This document shows positions 36,601 to 48,330 of a DNA stretch of 64,000 nt, in pieces (within the stretch, counting starts at the first letter, position 1; every line of letters starts with the position of its first letter). The stretch is from Pelodera strongyloides (taxonomy: Eukaryota; Nematoda; Chromadorea; Rhabditida; Rhabditidae): contig JAANDG010000047.1 in NCBI GenBank assembly GCA_036852015.1, positions 248,001 to 312,000 of the forward strand. Reading direction: 5' to 3'. Both the position numbers and the translations under genes were made by a program. The notes beneath the pieces were generated by a model. It worked only from the letters and a program-made list of their open reading frames with translations. It was not told where the DNA came from and did not search any database.

Positions 36601-39600
36601 TAATCCAACGTAAAATCACAAAGACAAATACGATCACGAACCTGTTGAATGTCAACACTAACGGAAAGGGGAATTGTATCCTTCTCCTTCCCCCCACCCT
36701 CCACTATCGATATCTCTGATGACGACGGCTGGGTTACGTCTTCTTCAATTGGCATTGGCGTCGGGTTAGGATTCACAGCAGAACAGCTGTCAGTCATACC
36801 TTCCAACACAGGCTGAAAGAATCACGTTTGTTCAGAGGCCGTATTCACCAACACGCACGGAGCCCCCCCCCCCTGGCCTCCCCAAGAGTGCGAGGGCAAA
36901 AGAGGTTCAGAGCGCTCGTGAGCCTAGGGAGGGCCCCTTGAATTTTAGCGAAGACGGCCTCAGAACCCCAAGTACAGTACATCATATCATGAGCGCATAG
37001 TTACGCGTATTCTAGTTTTTCGTTTCTCATGGGCGATCCCATAAAAATAAAAAGTTAATACGAATACAAACAACAAAGTATGCAGCAGTAATCAGAAAAT
37101 TAATCTAGAGCCTTAGGGCATAATATAAAATGCCAAGGTGCACTTACCATCTCACTATCTTCAAGGTGGGCGATCCTATCTTGTTCAGGAGGAGGAAAGT
37201 AATGAGACCGTCGTCTGTTATTCTTGACTGCTGGCTTTTCACTCGTCACATTTTGAGGCTTTACTGTCGTTACTGTGGATTCCTAAAAATAGAGTGTCAA
37301 GAGCAAGAAGAATGTGGTCTTATTCCGTATAAATAAATTATAACTGACGCAAACCACAAAAGGGCATAAAATGAAGTGCAGTTAGCACGAAACACACCCT
37401 AGGATCATGAAAGCCATTGGGTGAAACGCATCGTTGAAATAGCACAAAATGCAGGAGCAAGTTACATGAGCAAGCTCCCATCACTTACACAAAGAATACA
37501 AGCACTTACACGAAAACAGACTAACAGAGATTCCCATAAAATGAAAAATCTACAGTTTGATAACAGAATAACACGCTACCTCACTTTGCGGTTGCTCCAC
37601 TTCCTCCCAATTTGGCCGGCCTGGTGGTACAGTGAACCTACAAGTACAAAACAACACTGCTACTCATTATACATTCATACTAATTTTTCTTTCTTGCAGG
37701 CCTTTTTGCTTTTGTGAGTGCTAGCAATAGTACGGTGGTCCCCAAAGAAAATGACACACAATAAACATTTGACTTGAGTGCCAATTGTACTACGGCCTAC
37801 GGCCACATACTTATAAAGTGCTCAATGGAAATACATAGGTTAAATACAACAAACAACAAAAAAAGAACAAATAATCAATTAATAATTGTGAATTAGGTTA
37901 GGGAACGGACTATGTATTTCAAATCAAATCATATCTAAAACTCATCTTGAATATAAAATTCAAAACAAAAAACTCATCTTAAAAATAAAATCCAAAATAA
38001 ACTAGATAACAACTCACTTTACGGATCGTCGTCTACATTTGTGCGCTGGACTGTCGCCGACAATGTTCAGTTTCTTCAGGCTCGCGCACGGAGAGAACTA
38101 AAGGAACCATTAAAGCGATACTGTACTTGGTCTGGTCAGTGGATTACTCTGTACGCCCTTTCGGCTCAGGCTCAGATTAGCACAGATCATTGTTTCGAAG
38201 GCACGTGTAACAAAACCTTCACATCTCTCACTCGAAAATTGCAGAAAAGCTTACAATAAAAGAGGGAGCTACGTAAACAAGGGGCAGGGATTTCAAAATG
38301 AGCTACAACTTACTTACGCTGTTACTTGACGAGTAAACTGGAAGCGTGGAATTCGGATTTCCAATATCGACCGCAGAAACGCAGATATTTCTTGTATTAT
38401 CAGCAGTAGACGTGGTCGGGCTCATACCATTCGCCACATCGCCAGAACTGGAATTAAATACACCAGGCTATCAGTAAGAATTTTTCAGTAAGCATTGTAT
38501 AGTACATAGTAGTAGCATTGAACAGACCCCAATAACTTGCTGATGAGCATTCATATAGTCGCCTACTGTTCAGGACCTCTGCGGAACATGTCATAAGCAA
38601 ACTTTGAAACTGTATTTCCACCCCTGAATAAAGGTGCCCGCTCTTGAAGCGTAAAAGATTTATTTATTTATATTTATTATTTATTTATACTTCATCTGAC
38701 TGATCAAATGATCAGACCCACGGAAAAACATGTTGTCAAAAGCAAAAAGCAACTCACAACTCACATAATATCCTCAGAGCTGTTAACTGGTGAGGTGTCA
38801 GTCGTGACAGTGTTCTCGTCCGATTCTTCTTCCTCCAAATTATTATCACCGAGTGGAGATTCTAACAAGCAACTCCGCACTTCAGGGTCAGAAAACGCCT
38901 AAAGGGACCTTCTTATTAGAGTAGTGAGGAATTAAATTGCACTACTCCACTAATAACAAATACAATAATATATAACTGACGAGGGACCTAAGACCTAACT
39001 AAAAAGAAAGCTTATCCGCTAAAAACGCTATTAGTAACGAATAACCTAATAGTATAACACCGTTTATTGAAGGAGGAGGCTCACGCTCATGATAATTAAG
39101 TGCTAAATTACTTTCCTTTTGTCGAAAGATGATTGTGTTAGCTTTTTATTACAATAAGAATAAGAGATTCAATGTTACAATACAATTACAACGTTATATT
39201 ACAATGTTTACTTATAACAGAGAAAACCGAAAATAGAATACCACCAAACGATGAACGAAGAAACAAACATTTATGGTTACAGATAAAGCTCACCATTGGA
39301 GCCATAGATTTTCGGGCACTCCTCCTCGATTGTGCAGTAGGGGAACATGGAAGGTACGCCGGAAATAACAAAACAATAATACTAATACTTATACAACAAA
39401 TAAATAATATGTTAAAACAATACAAGTACAAGTAATACGAATTACGAATTAAACAAATTACATGTGAACAGTCAATAACGTGATAAACAAACAGTAAATA
39501 ATGAAAATCTAAAATGACAGATGACACTAATATTTTTCGATCAATAAATGATAACAAAACAAAAAGGCAAACATACCTGGTATTCGAATGAAGTTTTCTC

Positions 39601-42600
39601 GTCTGAAGCACACGGTGCGCATGTTGTCTAGAAGAATAAAGATATATGTTCGTATGTTCGTAAACAAAATCGTAATAGCATATTATACCGTATACGGTTC
39701 TTGGTTTGCAAATCGCAAATGTCTTGCCCATCAAATCATTTCCAGCACAGAATGGAACATAATTTACATTATCCAGCATAAATCATAACCACGTAACATA
39801 CCGCTTTAACGTCACACGAAAAGACTGCAACAACTCTAATGGGGTCTCGATGTATGGCAAAAACAGCGCATTTTGCTTCCAAGTATCAAATGTGCATCTC
39901 GTGTACGATTTTGCATACACCTTTGAAAGTTAGAAAATGCACCATTGATAATACTAGAGGAGGCGAAAATGCACAGTTTATGCACGCTCGCAAAAAAATA
40001 GTCCTGTTGCGGCCGCTGCGGGATTTTTGGCGGTCTGTAGTTGTTCCCGTGTAGTGCCAATCTACGGTAATTAAAGCCATACTTGGAAGCAAAAATCGGC
40101 AATTTTTGCCATACATCGAGACCCCATTAGTTTCTCCTTGTTAAACTTTGAAATAACCCCTCTAGGCGGAAAAGGGAGAAGGAACACATATAAATAAAAG
40201 TACTTTTTTGTGCGAGTATAAAAAACTTACGTAGGGAACAATCGACTCGGGCGCAATGGGATCGAGAAATACCAAATCCTTTACCGACTAAATAGAAAAA
40301 ATTAAATATCACCATTCAACGTGCAGCAGGATACGGGAGAGCAATTGACTTACTATAATGCAGATCCGCACAAATCAAGTACATACATACATGGTGTATA
40401 ACCCCATCCAATTTCCAACCCAGGAGCATGTAAATAATGTAAAAAACTTATGGGATTGGAAATTGAAAGCAAAACGAACTAACCGAGGAATCATCTGCCT
40501 CCAGGACGGTCACTTTCCCAGGAATCTGCAAGAAAGTGGTAAAAAATGCTAGTGAGGAATGCCCTGGGGATAACGGCTAAATCGCGCCTTACATATCCTC
40601 ACTCATTGGAGTTTAGCTACACACTTTAGCTGGATCTATTTACACCTAGTTACGAGCAAGAACTTAATTAGTGATTAGAGGGCACATTTAGCATATTCCC
40701 GATTCCCGCCTACACCTTAGTTCGCGGAATCATATTTTAATTTCCATATTTCCATACCCCTATGTGCCGTAGGACATCCCCCAGGATGAGCGACTATGAT
40801 TAACACTTACTTAACACAAAGGAATACTGTACAAATAGAAAACTACAAGTGTTAAAAGTATTACTTACAGCGTCTGGTCGTGGAGGAATTAGACGAATCT
40901 TCACTATTCGACCAAATGAAGTACATCGTGAGTAATCTGAAGAAAAACCCCATAAAATTAGCATTCCGTGGAAAAACTAACCATATACTATGTATAAAAG
41001 GAAACAATAAAGGAATACATATAAAAGGAAAAATGATCCCCGCGTAATGCGTAATTAAAATAACAGAAATAATATACAACATCAAAAACAGCTAATTGTA
41101 AGCGTAAGATTTGAGAATACCTGTCTCGTTGGAATAACTATTGTGAGACGTCCTCAAAATGGAGCGCAAATTTGCAGGACGCTCTCCAACCTAAAAATTC
41201 GAGATTAAGACCAAATGCGCAACGCATACAGGATTCAATAGATGCAACTTGTTTACGCCCATAGTCTGGTCCAAACAGGTCAAAACAAAGTGCAGGTCAG
41301 TGAAAACTACGTAGTGGCTAAAGCTGTTCCACACGCTCTATAACACGCTCCACGCGATGTATGAGACACTCACATCTACATCAACAGAAGCAGGGACCAA
41401 TCGTTTACGGCCTCGCGGAGCTCGTACCCTCATAACAGTGCGAAATAGTACCTGAAAGGAGAGAACCTGATTCAATTTCACATCAAAATTGGGCAGAAGG
41501 ACATGACACAATATTAGTTAAATGACATGTGCTAACTGAAGGAAAAACGAAACGTAAACAAAACAATGTTAATACAAATGAAATGAGCCACTTTTCTGTC
41601 CTAACAGTTACTTCTAAAAAGGAGCAACGGGTGTGCCGAACAATTCACGTGACTTGGAGCTAACGATAGCTATAATTTGGAGAAATAAAACTCAATAAAA
41701 CATGAACACAGCGTTTGTTTACGCCTAGCGCGCCTCCTCTGGTACCCAAACGCACCGGGTCCCGTTCCAGCCAGAAAACCCGATCCGCGATCCGCATCGC
41801 GGATCGGGTTTTCTGGCTGGATCGAAAACCGTGCGGCACGGTACTTGGCTACGGTAGCCCCGACGTATTTTAGAAAACACCTTAAAAAGCGCAGGACCGC
41901 GCCCCGCCCCTTCCCGCTTTGAAACAATATAATAAACAATATTAACTATACACCAATTACAGAAAGCAATTAGAATATATTTTATTATAACATAATGCAA
42001 AATTAGGCATCCGGCAAACACGAAACACGCAATAGCACAACATGAAAATGTTATGGAAATGTAATGTAAAATAGGTTGCTATGTGCAAACAGGTGAGGCG
42101 CTACTGTAAAAAAATATGTCAGCAAATTGAGTGCAGCAATATTGTAATGTAATAAGAATAAAGACAGTACCTACATAACTATAAGGTTAACAACAATCAA
42201 ACTACGTAATGCGGTTAAACTAAACAACAGAGTATGAATAGCTAAGAAACTAACGTAAATCTACAATCCAAAATAATAGCTAACATAAATAACCAACTAA
42301 TAACTGCGACCAAATTACTTAAGTTAATATTTATAGGCTGCACAAATGACGTAGTAGTTTCCCGTCAAAAAAATATTTACAGAAATTTTCTTCATTCTTC
42401 ATTAATTTCTAATTATAGGAATAGGATATGTAAATAAATATTGGTAGTTCTTACAAACATTTTACGTCCAAATTACCCTCGTATGGGTACCCAAGAAATA
42501 CATTTTTGAACTCTCGTTTCGCTCCCAACTGTGATTGATGTTGCATGTCGGAACTTGGAACGTGTGGTTCGGAATTGACATAGAGTGATAGAAGCCATAA

Positions 42601-44265
42601 GTCGTGCGTTGCCACAAGTGCATCTAAATATGATACTTTACCACGATGCATGTAATATTCATGAAAACTATAATACACAATACACAGAAACTAAGACTAC
42701 GTATATAGCTCGAACTCGGGTTTCAGTGCTGATTTTTCACGACAATATCTTGCAAACGTGTAAATTAAATCCCAGCCACAAGTTCATTATCGAATTCACA
42801 CATTTAGCCTTTTTGAACGTAAGTCCTCTCGACTCTCGCCTCTCACACAAAGGAGGTATGACTCGTTACATGCTCCGTATGATTGTAGGCTTCTACGAAT
42901 TATTTTATTTAAAACAAACAAAAATTCATACCAACCTAGGACATTTTCTGAAGATATTTTCTTGCAAGTTTCAAAGCTCGAAACGTGGCACCCGTGGCAG
43001 TAAGGCAAATCAGTCGCGGAACTATCCTCTCGTACGTGCGATTTCCTCCCTGAATAATTTTCTTAAAGTGAGAAAACACTATTTGTTTGCCCATGTGTGA
43101 TGCATAAAGGAGATAACCAAAAAATAAAAGATTCCGTTGCAAAAATTTCTTATGTTAGGTATACGCTTTTCACACACCAAAAATGGCGATACAATAATGT
43201 AGGCATATAGTTAATTTTGAGACCAAAGACTTTTATATGAGCATAACGTCCTAGTCCCACCCAAATAACAATGTTAACAAAGCATACGGCTTCCAATTGA
43301 CCTTTCAAAAACGGTAAAGTGCAAGTCTCACGGTCTCACCTGAATCTTGGATTGCAGGTTCATTCCTAATAATGATTCATCACACAGCCTCACGAACGGT
43401 TGAATGTGCTAAAAATAGGCGCATAGAGGGGTTTCCATCTTCGCCAACCGCACATGCGAAAATGTCAAATGCCCATCCATTTTCAAGTCATTTTACATGA
43501 TGTCAACTGCCTACGGCGAATAGCACATTGGACACGGTCCTGCAGCGAAAGTGCCAAATGCCCCGTACTATTCAGAACAGGACCCGTGTTATTTGAAACA
43601 GATCCATACTAGATCAAACATCGCTGCCGGACCATGTCATTTACATCGACTCGAACATGGAAAGGCATTTGTCATTTTCGCAAGTGCTAATCGCATACAT
43701 GGAAAGCCCATAAGACAGTCGCCACGCGAATAGACTCTCGTGCACATAATAATATTTTTAAAACAACAAATACTTACATTATTACTAATTGTAAGCATCC
43801 TGTCGAAATCTTGGTGTTGATCGGAATTCGGAATCCAAAACGCCCACGGTCGCAGTTGCTCAAGCCTGAAAGGGATACGCATCTATAAGAGAAAATCCAC
43901 GATATAGTAAGTTCTTCTCAATAGGTCACCCATAAAACTTACTTTTATCTCATTATCCTCCCTTCCAATTCTTCTTCGAAGCAGAGCAGGCACCTTCCCT
44001 TAACAAAACAAATGTGTGAATATAGGTAAAATAGAAGAGAACAATCGAAAATTTGAAAAACTCGTAACTTTGGAAATGGCACAACGTAAAAGATAATGCA
44101 GATAAGAATTTTGTACTTATAAACTATAAGACTTACGCCATACATACCAATGTGTCTCCATATCGTCGCTATTCCGTAACAACCAGCCCAGCAGCCCCGT
44201 TCTACCCAGCCGAACTCCGTCGTACCGCCACGAAACCTTCGAAGTTTCTTCTTTGTTGCAGACGA
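33605..44265 (-). CDS. Unrecognised basic Ser/Arg-patched protein, probably nuclear (5' partial)
   Basis: Twenty-two exons, all phase-consistent, on the minus strand: 44265-44148, 43998-43943, 43882-43778, 43408-43340, 41451-41374, 41190-41121, 40936-40869, 40525-40484, 40287-40231, 39627-39577, 39359-39294, 38898-38765, 38447-38318, 38097-38018, 37637-37580, 37282-37148, 36812-36642, 36402-36274, 35977-35882, 35552-35355, 35151-35044, 33661-33605. At least 691 aa; the first exon was not found and the last exon is the least certain. No known domain was recognised. Visible features: repeated basic patches (RAPRGRKR, RRSARKS, RRRS, KKRGRS, TGRGRRGRP which is AT-hook-like, RKSRRS), acidic stretches (LEEEESDE), and two possible PP1-docking motifs, SILR near residue 152 and RSVKF near 372. 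The exon at 39359 lacks an AG acceptor (TTTCCG). The gene may really be two genes split between 43340 and 41451. Confidence 0.6.
34025..34148. mobile_element. Short TIR element, GGCCATATTCACCACTC family
   Basis: Copy of the 5700-5830 family in the last intron of the basic-protein gene, with GAGGCC and GGCC ends and the GAATTCCCCGTCTTTTTGTC block. Confidence 0.75.
34833..34950. mobile_element. Short TIR element, GGCCATATTCACCACTC family
   Basis: Another copy, AGGCCATATTCACCACTCCG to GATGAATATGGCCTC, same orientation as 5700-5830. Confidence 0.85.
35662..35833. mobile_element. TTAA hairpin element, family C
   Basis: TTAAAGCGAAATATCGGTCG to CGACCGGTATTTCGCTTTAA-type ends in an intron of the basic-protein gene. 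Confidence 0.9.
36054..36184. mobile_element. Short TIR element with GACCGTATGCACGAAC ends
   Basis: GTGACCGTATGCACGAAC on the left and GTTCGTGCATACGGCCAC on the right, plus an internal AACCTCCC/GGGAGGTGAG pairing. In an intron of the basic-protein gene. Confidence 0.7.
36833..36962. mobile_element. Short TIR element with AGAGGCCGTATTCACCA ends
   Basis: CAGAGGCCGTATTCACCAA to GAAGACGGCCTCAG; related at the ends to the GGCCATATTCACC family but with a different GC-rich interior. Confidence 0.5.
39837..40130. mobile_element. Hairpin element with TAATGGGGTCTCGATG arms
   Basis: Left TAATGGGGTCTCGATGTATGG, right CATACATCGAGACCCCATTA; arms of about 130 bases that also hold TTTTGCTTCCAAGTAT and its inverse. 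In an intron of the basic-protein gene. Confidence 0.9.
41452..43339. other. Large intron of the basic-protein gene
   Basis: 1.9 kb with no supported exon. A minus-strand open stretch near 42470-42560 was considered but has no phase-compatible splice sites. Could also be an intergenic space if the gene is two. Confidence 0.4.
41771..41821. repeat. Perfect GC-rich palindrome
   Basis: CAGCCAGAAAACCCGATCCG and its exact inverse around CATCGC-type centre, in an intron between exons 4 and 5 of the basic-protein gene; part of a larger imperfect GC-rich repeat (about 41735-41920). Confidence 0.85.
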
Positions 44266-44567
44266 CTGAAATATTCAGTGTAGCAAAGAAACGGTAATAA
44301 ACCATGCAAGTATATTCATTCGATCTAAACGTACCATAAAGCGTATTATTTCATTTCATCGTCCTTGTTCCATGTCTTCCTCGAAGCGGTACATGTACAC
44401 GACTACCTGATGCAAACAATAATATAGAAATTCGAAGAAAACAAAGAAAAATAAGAACAAATCGAAAAGCACAGCATTCGCCAAAAAAAGATGAACTAAA
44501 AATGCAATGTGCATGCGAGGCAAACGAGCCGGGTTCCGAACTCGGAACGGCACTGGGACAAATCCGC

Positions 44568-45060
44568 CTGAAGAAACCCGCGAAAACGCCGTGAAAACGC
44601 CATGGTGAGATGCACCCAACGCCAGGGTGGCGTTTTCTAGGCGTTATCATGGCAAATTTTTGCCGTGCCCAACGCCAAGGTGGCATTTTCTTGGCGTTTA
44701 AACGGAAAATCACAACAATAAGATAGTGCTTATGGCTTGCAATGCATGTATTTTATATTAATACAGCTTTGCAAGACACAAGCACTTTACAGGAATCGAA
44801 CCTGCCGACAAGCACACTGACTCGGATTACTAGTCCGCTGCTTAGACCACTCGGCCAAATCGCACATGCGTGGGGATTGGAAAAGAGAGAGAGGACTGTC
44901 CGCCGGCCGCCTTTCGTCAAATGGCTGCTCCCGTTGCCTGGAAAACGCCGGGGTGGATTTTTCATGGCAAAAATTAAGCGCGGCGTTTTTCAGGCAACGG
45001 GAGAGAGGCGCGGCGTTTTTCAGGCGGATTCCCCCTGTGGGGACCCGGTTCGTTTTACGA
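44568..45060. repeat. Palindromic AACGCC/GGCGTTTTC repeat cluster
   Basis: Repeated GGCGTTTTC and GAAAACGCC units, several inverted (GTTGCCTGGAAAACGCCG versus CGGCGTTTTTCAGGCAAC), with the tRNA-like sequence between them. Confidence 0.6.
44782..44863 (-). tRNA. tRNA-like sequence with a long variable arm
   Basis: Reading the minus strand: acceptor GCGATTT pairs with AAAGTGC except one position; the A box GGCCGAGTGGTCTAAGC and B box GGTTCGATTCC are both good. A 4-bp anticodon stem CGGA/TCCG encloses a 7-base loop CTAGTAA, putting AGT at the anticodon. The long variable arm is typical of Leu/Ser tRNAs, while an AGT anticodon would read Thr ACU. The imperfect acceptor and repeat setting suggest it may be a pseudogene. 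Confidence 0.55.
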
Positions 45061-45155
45061 GCCGGTACGTACAGTAATCCGAGCCGCCTACGCGGAACGG
45101 AACCCGGTTCGTAAGGTCCAGCCGGAACGGGACCCGGTCCGTTCGCGCACGTAGT

Positions 45156-47144
45156 CAGGCGTCACTAGCTTCAGTCCACCAAATATTGCTCGGGTACAGT
45201 AATCCGAAATTCGCTTCGAGATCTACCGCGTCCCCAAAGGTGTATTCCTATTATTATTTTTTTCGGGGCGGCACACAAAACTGTTTTCATAATTACTTTT
45301 GTTCGCGCTATTTAATTAATGGAGTAGATAAAATGTTAGTTTGTTTTTCACACCGATATACATATATACTCGCACACTGTATTATGAGAAATACAAACAA
45401 TTCACACAGGCTTTATTTAAAAGTGGCGAAGTTAATTTGTTATATGAAGAATTTACATTTGCGAGTGAAAAGTTTACATTTACGTAATTCAGATGTTATT
45501 CGATGCAAGGAATAACGTTCGCAGTTATTCACAAGGAATCGCCATGTAGGATGAAGTGCAGATACTTTAAAGGTAAAACTACATTATAATACCTCTTTTA
45601 TTTAAACACTACATTCCATAATACCTGTCTTATTATGATTTGCAGCGAGTATTGTGTGAAAACTTTTTGACAAACGGTACCATCTGTTGGCACCGCCAAT
45701 AAGTTATTTTCTCTTTGACACTTTCCTTAGCATATCGAGTACCAGACGATTTGTAGGCATTGTCGAACAGTTGCTAAAGAGAAAGCTTTATCTGGTCTGA
45801 TATACAAAACTCTGTCGTTTTGACCTAGCTAGCATTACTTTTCAACTATGCTGATTCTGTCCCGCTTTGAGTAGTGAGTACTGGTCCTACGCAACTTTCA
45901 TATTCGACCCACCTGAACCTCTACTTCACTCAAGCCACTTTTTTGAATGACCTGTAGACTTCCTTGGAGCATGTTCCAGACAGTGAAGTGAAAGTTGCCA
46001 CTGGTTGGCAAAGGTTCCATCGCAATGGTCAAAAACGCAGTCAATACCTCTCACACTTTTTTCCTTTTCAGGTTTCTTCTCGCACGCTTTTTTATGGTAA
46101 TTAAGATTGCCCATGTTGGAAAACTCGCGGGAACACACAGGGCATTTTAATACTTCTAATGGAGCGGTAAGTTCTTTTGCTTCTTGTGCCGTTTTACCGT
46201 GAACATCAAAAAAATATTATGCTTGCTCAGTTAAGTGAGAATAGATAGTTGGGAAAAGTCGCAAGAGCCTCGTGTAATCATTTGTCCCCACAAAATTTCA
46301 TATAATAAATATAACACTCCATTCAAGAGTCACGAAAGATGAAACGTAAGCTTTGTGTTGAAACTTTATTCATATTCTGAATCTTTTTTTTCAGCAGGTT
46401 TGCCGTGATGAAACGATGGGCTGCGGATGTCACACAATACGAAAAAATAACATTGAATAAAGTTTATAACACAATCTTCTTTATGCAACCAAATTCGGGC
46501 GGCTTAGTTGGCCGTTCTTCATTTATTCTGCTGCTCTAGGCTCTCGTCCTTGATCAATTTTGTGTTGTGAATTGGAGTTGCTGTAGAATGTCCGGAACCT
46601 GCAAGTATAAGTAGAGATGGTACCGTTTGTCAAAAAGTTTTCACACAATACTCGCTGCAAATCATAATAAGACAGGTATTATGGAATGTAGTGTTTAAAT
46701 AAAAGAGGTATTATAATGTAGTTTTACCTTTAAAGTATCTGCACTTCATCCTACATGGCGATTCCTTGTGAATAACTGCGAACGTTATTCCTTGCATCGA
46801 ATAACATCTGAATTACGTAAATGTAAACTTTTCACTCGCAAATGTAAATTCTTCATATAACAAATTAACTTCGCCACTTTTAAATAAAGCCTGTGTGAAT
46901 TGTTTGTATTTCTCATAATACAGTGTGCGAGTATATATGTATATCGGTGTGAAAAACAAACTAACATTTTATCTACTCCATTAATTAAATAGCGCGAACA
47001 AAAGTAATTATGAAAACAGTTTTGTGTGCCGCCCCGAAAAAAATAATAATAGGAATACACCTTTGGGGACGCGGTAGATCTCGAAGCGAATTTCGGATTA
47101 CTGTACCCGAGCAATATTTGGTGGACTGAAGCTAGTGACGCCTG
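45156..47144. mobile_element. Long inverted-repeat element, about 530-bp near-identical arms
   Basis: The left arm (45156 to about 45688) reappears inverted at about 46612-47144; both start CAGGCGTCACTAGCTTCAGT when read inward. A 104-residue open frame is identical in both arms, showing very little divergence. Between them lie about 920 bases with a minus-strand zinc-finger ORF. No target duplication was recognised. Could be a TIR DNA transposon, a foldback element or a recent inverted duplication. Confidence 0.85.
45926..46216 (-). CDS. Small two-finger C2H2-type zinc-finger ORF in the inverted-repeat element
   Basis: Open from about 46216 to the stop at 45926. Finger 1 CPVCSREFSNMGNLNYH...C is C-x2-C-x12-H with a final Cys or His; finger 2 CVFDHCDGTFANQWQLSLH CLEH is C-x4-C-x12-H-x3-H. 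No upstream in-frame ATG before the first finger; the first ATG lies inside it, so this is probably an exon or a fragment. No transposase motif seen. Function unknown. Confidence 0.5.
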   Translation of the reverse strand, partial: YFFDVHGKTAQEAKELTAPLEVLKCPVCSREFSNMGNLNYHKKACEKKPEKEKSVRGIDCVFDHCDGTFANQWQLSLHCLEHAPRKSTGHSKKWLE

Positions 47145-47370
47145 CGCGCCTCGATGCGCTTTGTTGATGTTGTCGTCGATTCCATATTTTGACCAAAAAA
47201 ACACCGATATTTGGTTTAAAAGGCGGAGCTTGAGAAACGCGCGTTCGTTAGTCTTTTGTTACCGCAGGGTTTTACTTTTGCAACTAACAATAAGGTATTC
47301 GAAAAATTGTAATGATTAGCAATGTAATTTTATTCTGGCCGGTTGCGAGATGTTAGCTGTTAGAGCGAGA

Positions 47371-47420
47371 TTTGACCCGGCTCCTATGGGTGAAAAAAGA
47401 GAACTTTGCCAATGCACTAC
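47371..47420 (-). mobile_element. SINE head fragment
   Basis: GAGAACTTTGCCAATGCACT and TATGGGTGAAAAAAGAG match the tRNA-like head of the SINE at 48270-48330 with changes. Confidence 0.6.
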
Positions 47421-47465
47421 ACCGATGTAAGCATAGTTGGTGAGACTAGGTGATCTCTTATTGTT

Positions 47466-47624
47466 ACATAGGAAAGTGAAAACCCCGATTTCGCCCCGAT
47501 CATTTGTCAAAAAACCCCGATTTCGCCCCGATCATTTGTCGAAAAACCCCGATTTCGCCCCGATCACGGCCGGATTTTTTGAGGGACTTGATCGGGGCGA
47601 AATCGGGGTTTTTAGTTTCCCATG
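47466..47624. mobile_element. TIR element with CCCCGATTTCGCCCCGATC internal repeats
   Basis: Ends CATAGGAAAGTGAAAACCCC and TTTTTAGTTTCCCATG. Three direct units of AACCCCGATTTCGCCCCGATC precede one inverted unit. Confidence 0.8.
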
Positions 47625-47788
47625 TAGTCAGTTTTTATATGGATTGACAATTAGGCATAATGGGGCCTACAAGTACAAGTATGCTGAAAATTTACACCGA
47701 GATATTTTTGAACCGTATTTTTCAACCACAGTGAATTTTTTTTACCGTATTTTTTAGCTACCGAGAATATTTTTATTTTTCATATTAT

Positions 47789-48330
47789 AAGATTTTTTAT
47801 GAATACCACTTTATTCAGACATACAATCATCACACACAGACTTAAGCATGTAGAATCCAGGGTCCCGTTTTTTTTTCCAGAAGTCGGGGATCTTCATTGT
47901 AGTTCCAATCCGGGGGTGTCTCTTGGCCGATGTGTCCCGTAGAGAGTATAGAGTAGAGGGCAGGGAAGTGACCATTGTTGAATGTAAGGAAGACGGAATA
48001 CAGAGATTACAGAGCGAAACGTCCGTCCTAAGGCTAGGCAAGGGGAGCGCCTTAAAGCGAAATGCTAGCCCCTTTGGAAAATATGCATATGATAAGCAAA
48101 TCCTATGTATCCTATGCTAATTTTGTACGATTGGCGTGGACGATCGTACAAAATTAGCATAGGATACATAGGATTTGCTTATCATATGCAAATTTTCCAA
48201 AGAGGCTAGCATTTCGCTTTAATTTTATTCCCGACGCCGTGCCATGTTTGCAAGATGGTAGCACTGGGCGGGATCCGAACCCGGGTCGTATGGGTGAGAG
48301 ACGAGAACTTTGCCAGTGAGCCACGACGCC
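47789..48330 (-). mobile_element. tRNA-headed SINE interrupted by a hairpin element
   Basis: The minus-strand head has A box TGGCTCACTGG and B box GGTTCGGATCC. The body matches the copy at 7466-7845. A family B hairpin (48052-48222) sits at the TTAA that is empty in that copy. Confidence 0.9.
48052..48222. mobile_element. TTAA hairpin element, family B, nested in a SINE
   Basis: TTAAAGCGAAATGCTAGCCC to GAGGCTAGCATTTCGCTTTAA, with GTACGATTGGCGTGGACGATC at the turn. TTAA on both sides versus a single TTAA at the unoccupied site near 7585 shows a TTAA target duplication. Confidence 0.95.

Noticed and set aside
42451..42678. Open frame near 42470-42560 as an exon of the basic-protein gene
   Set aside because: No AG acceptor in a compatible phase, and the flanking exons join in phase without it.
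45186..47204. The 104-residue frame present in both arms of the inverted repeat as a gene pair
   Set aside because: No domain recognised and its identity simply reflects the repeat arms; kept as part of the element.
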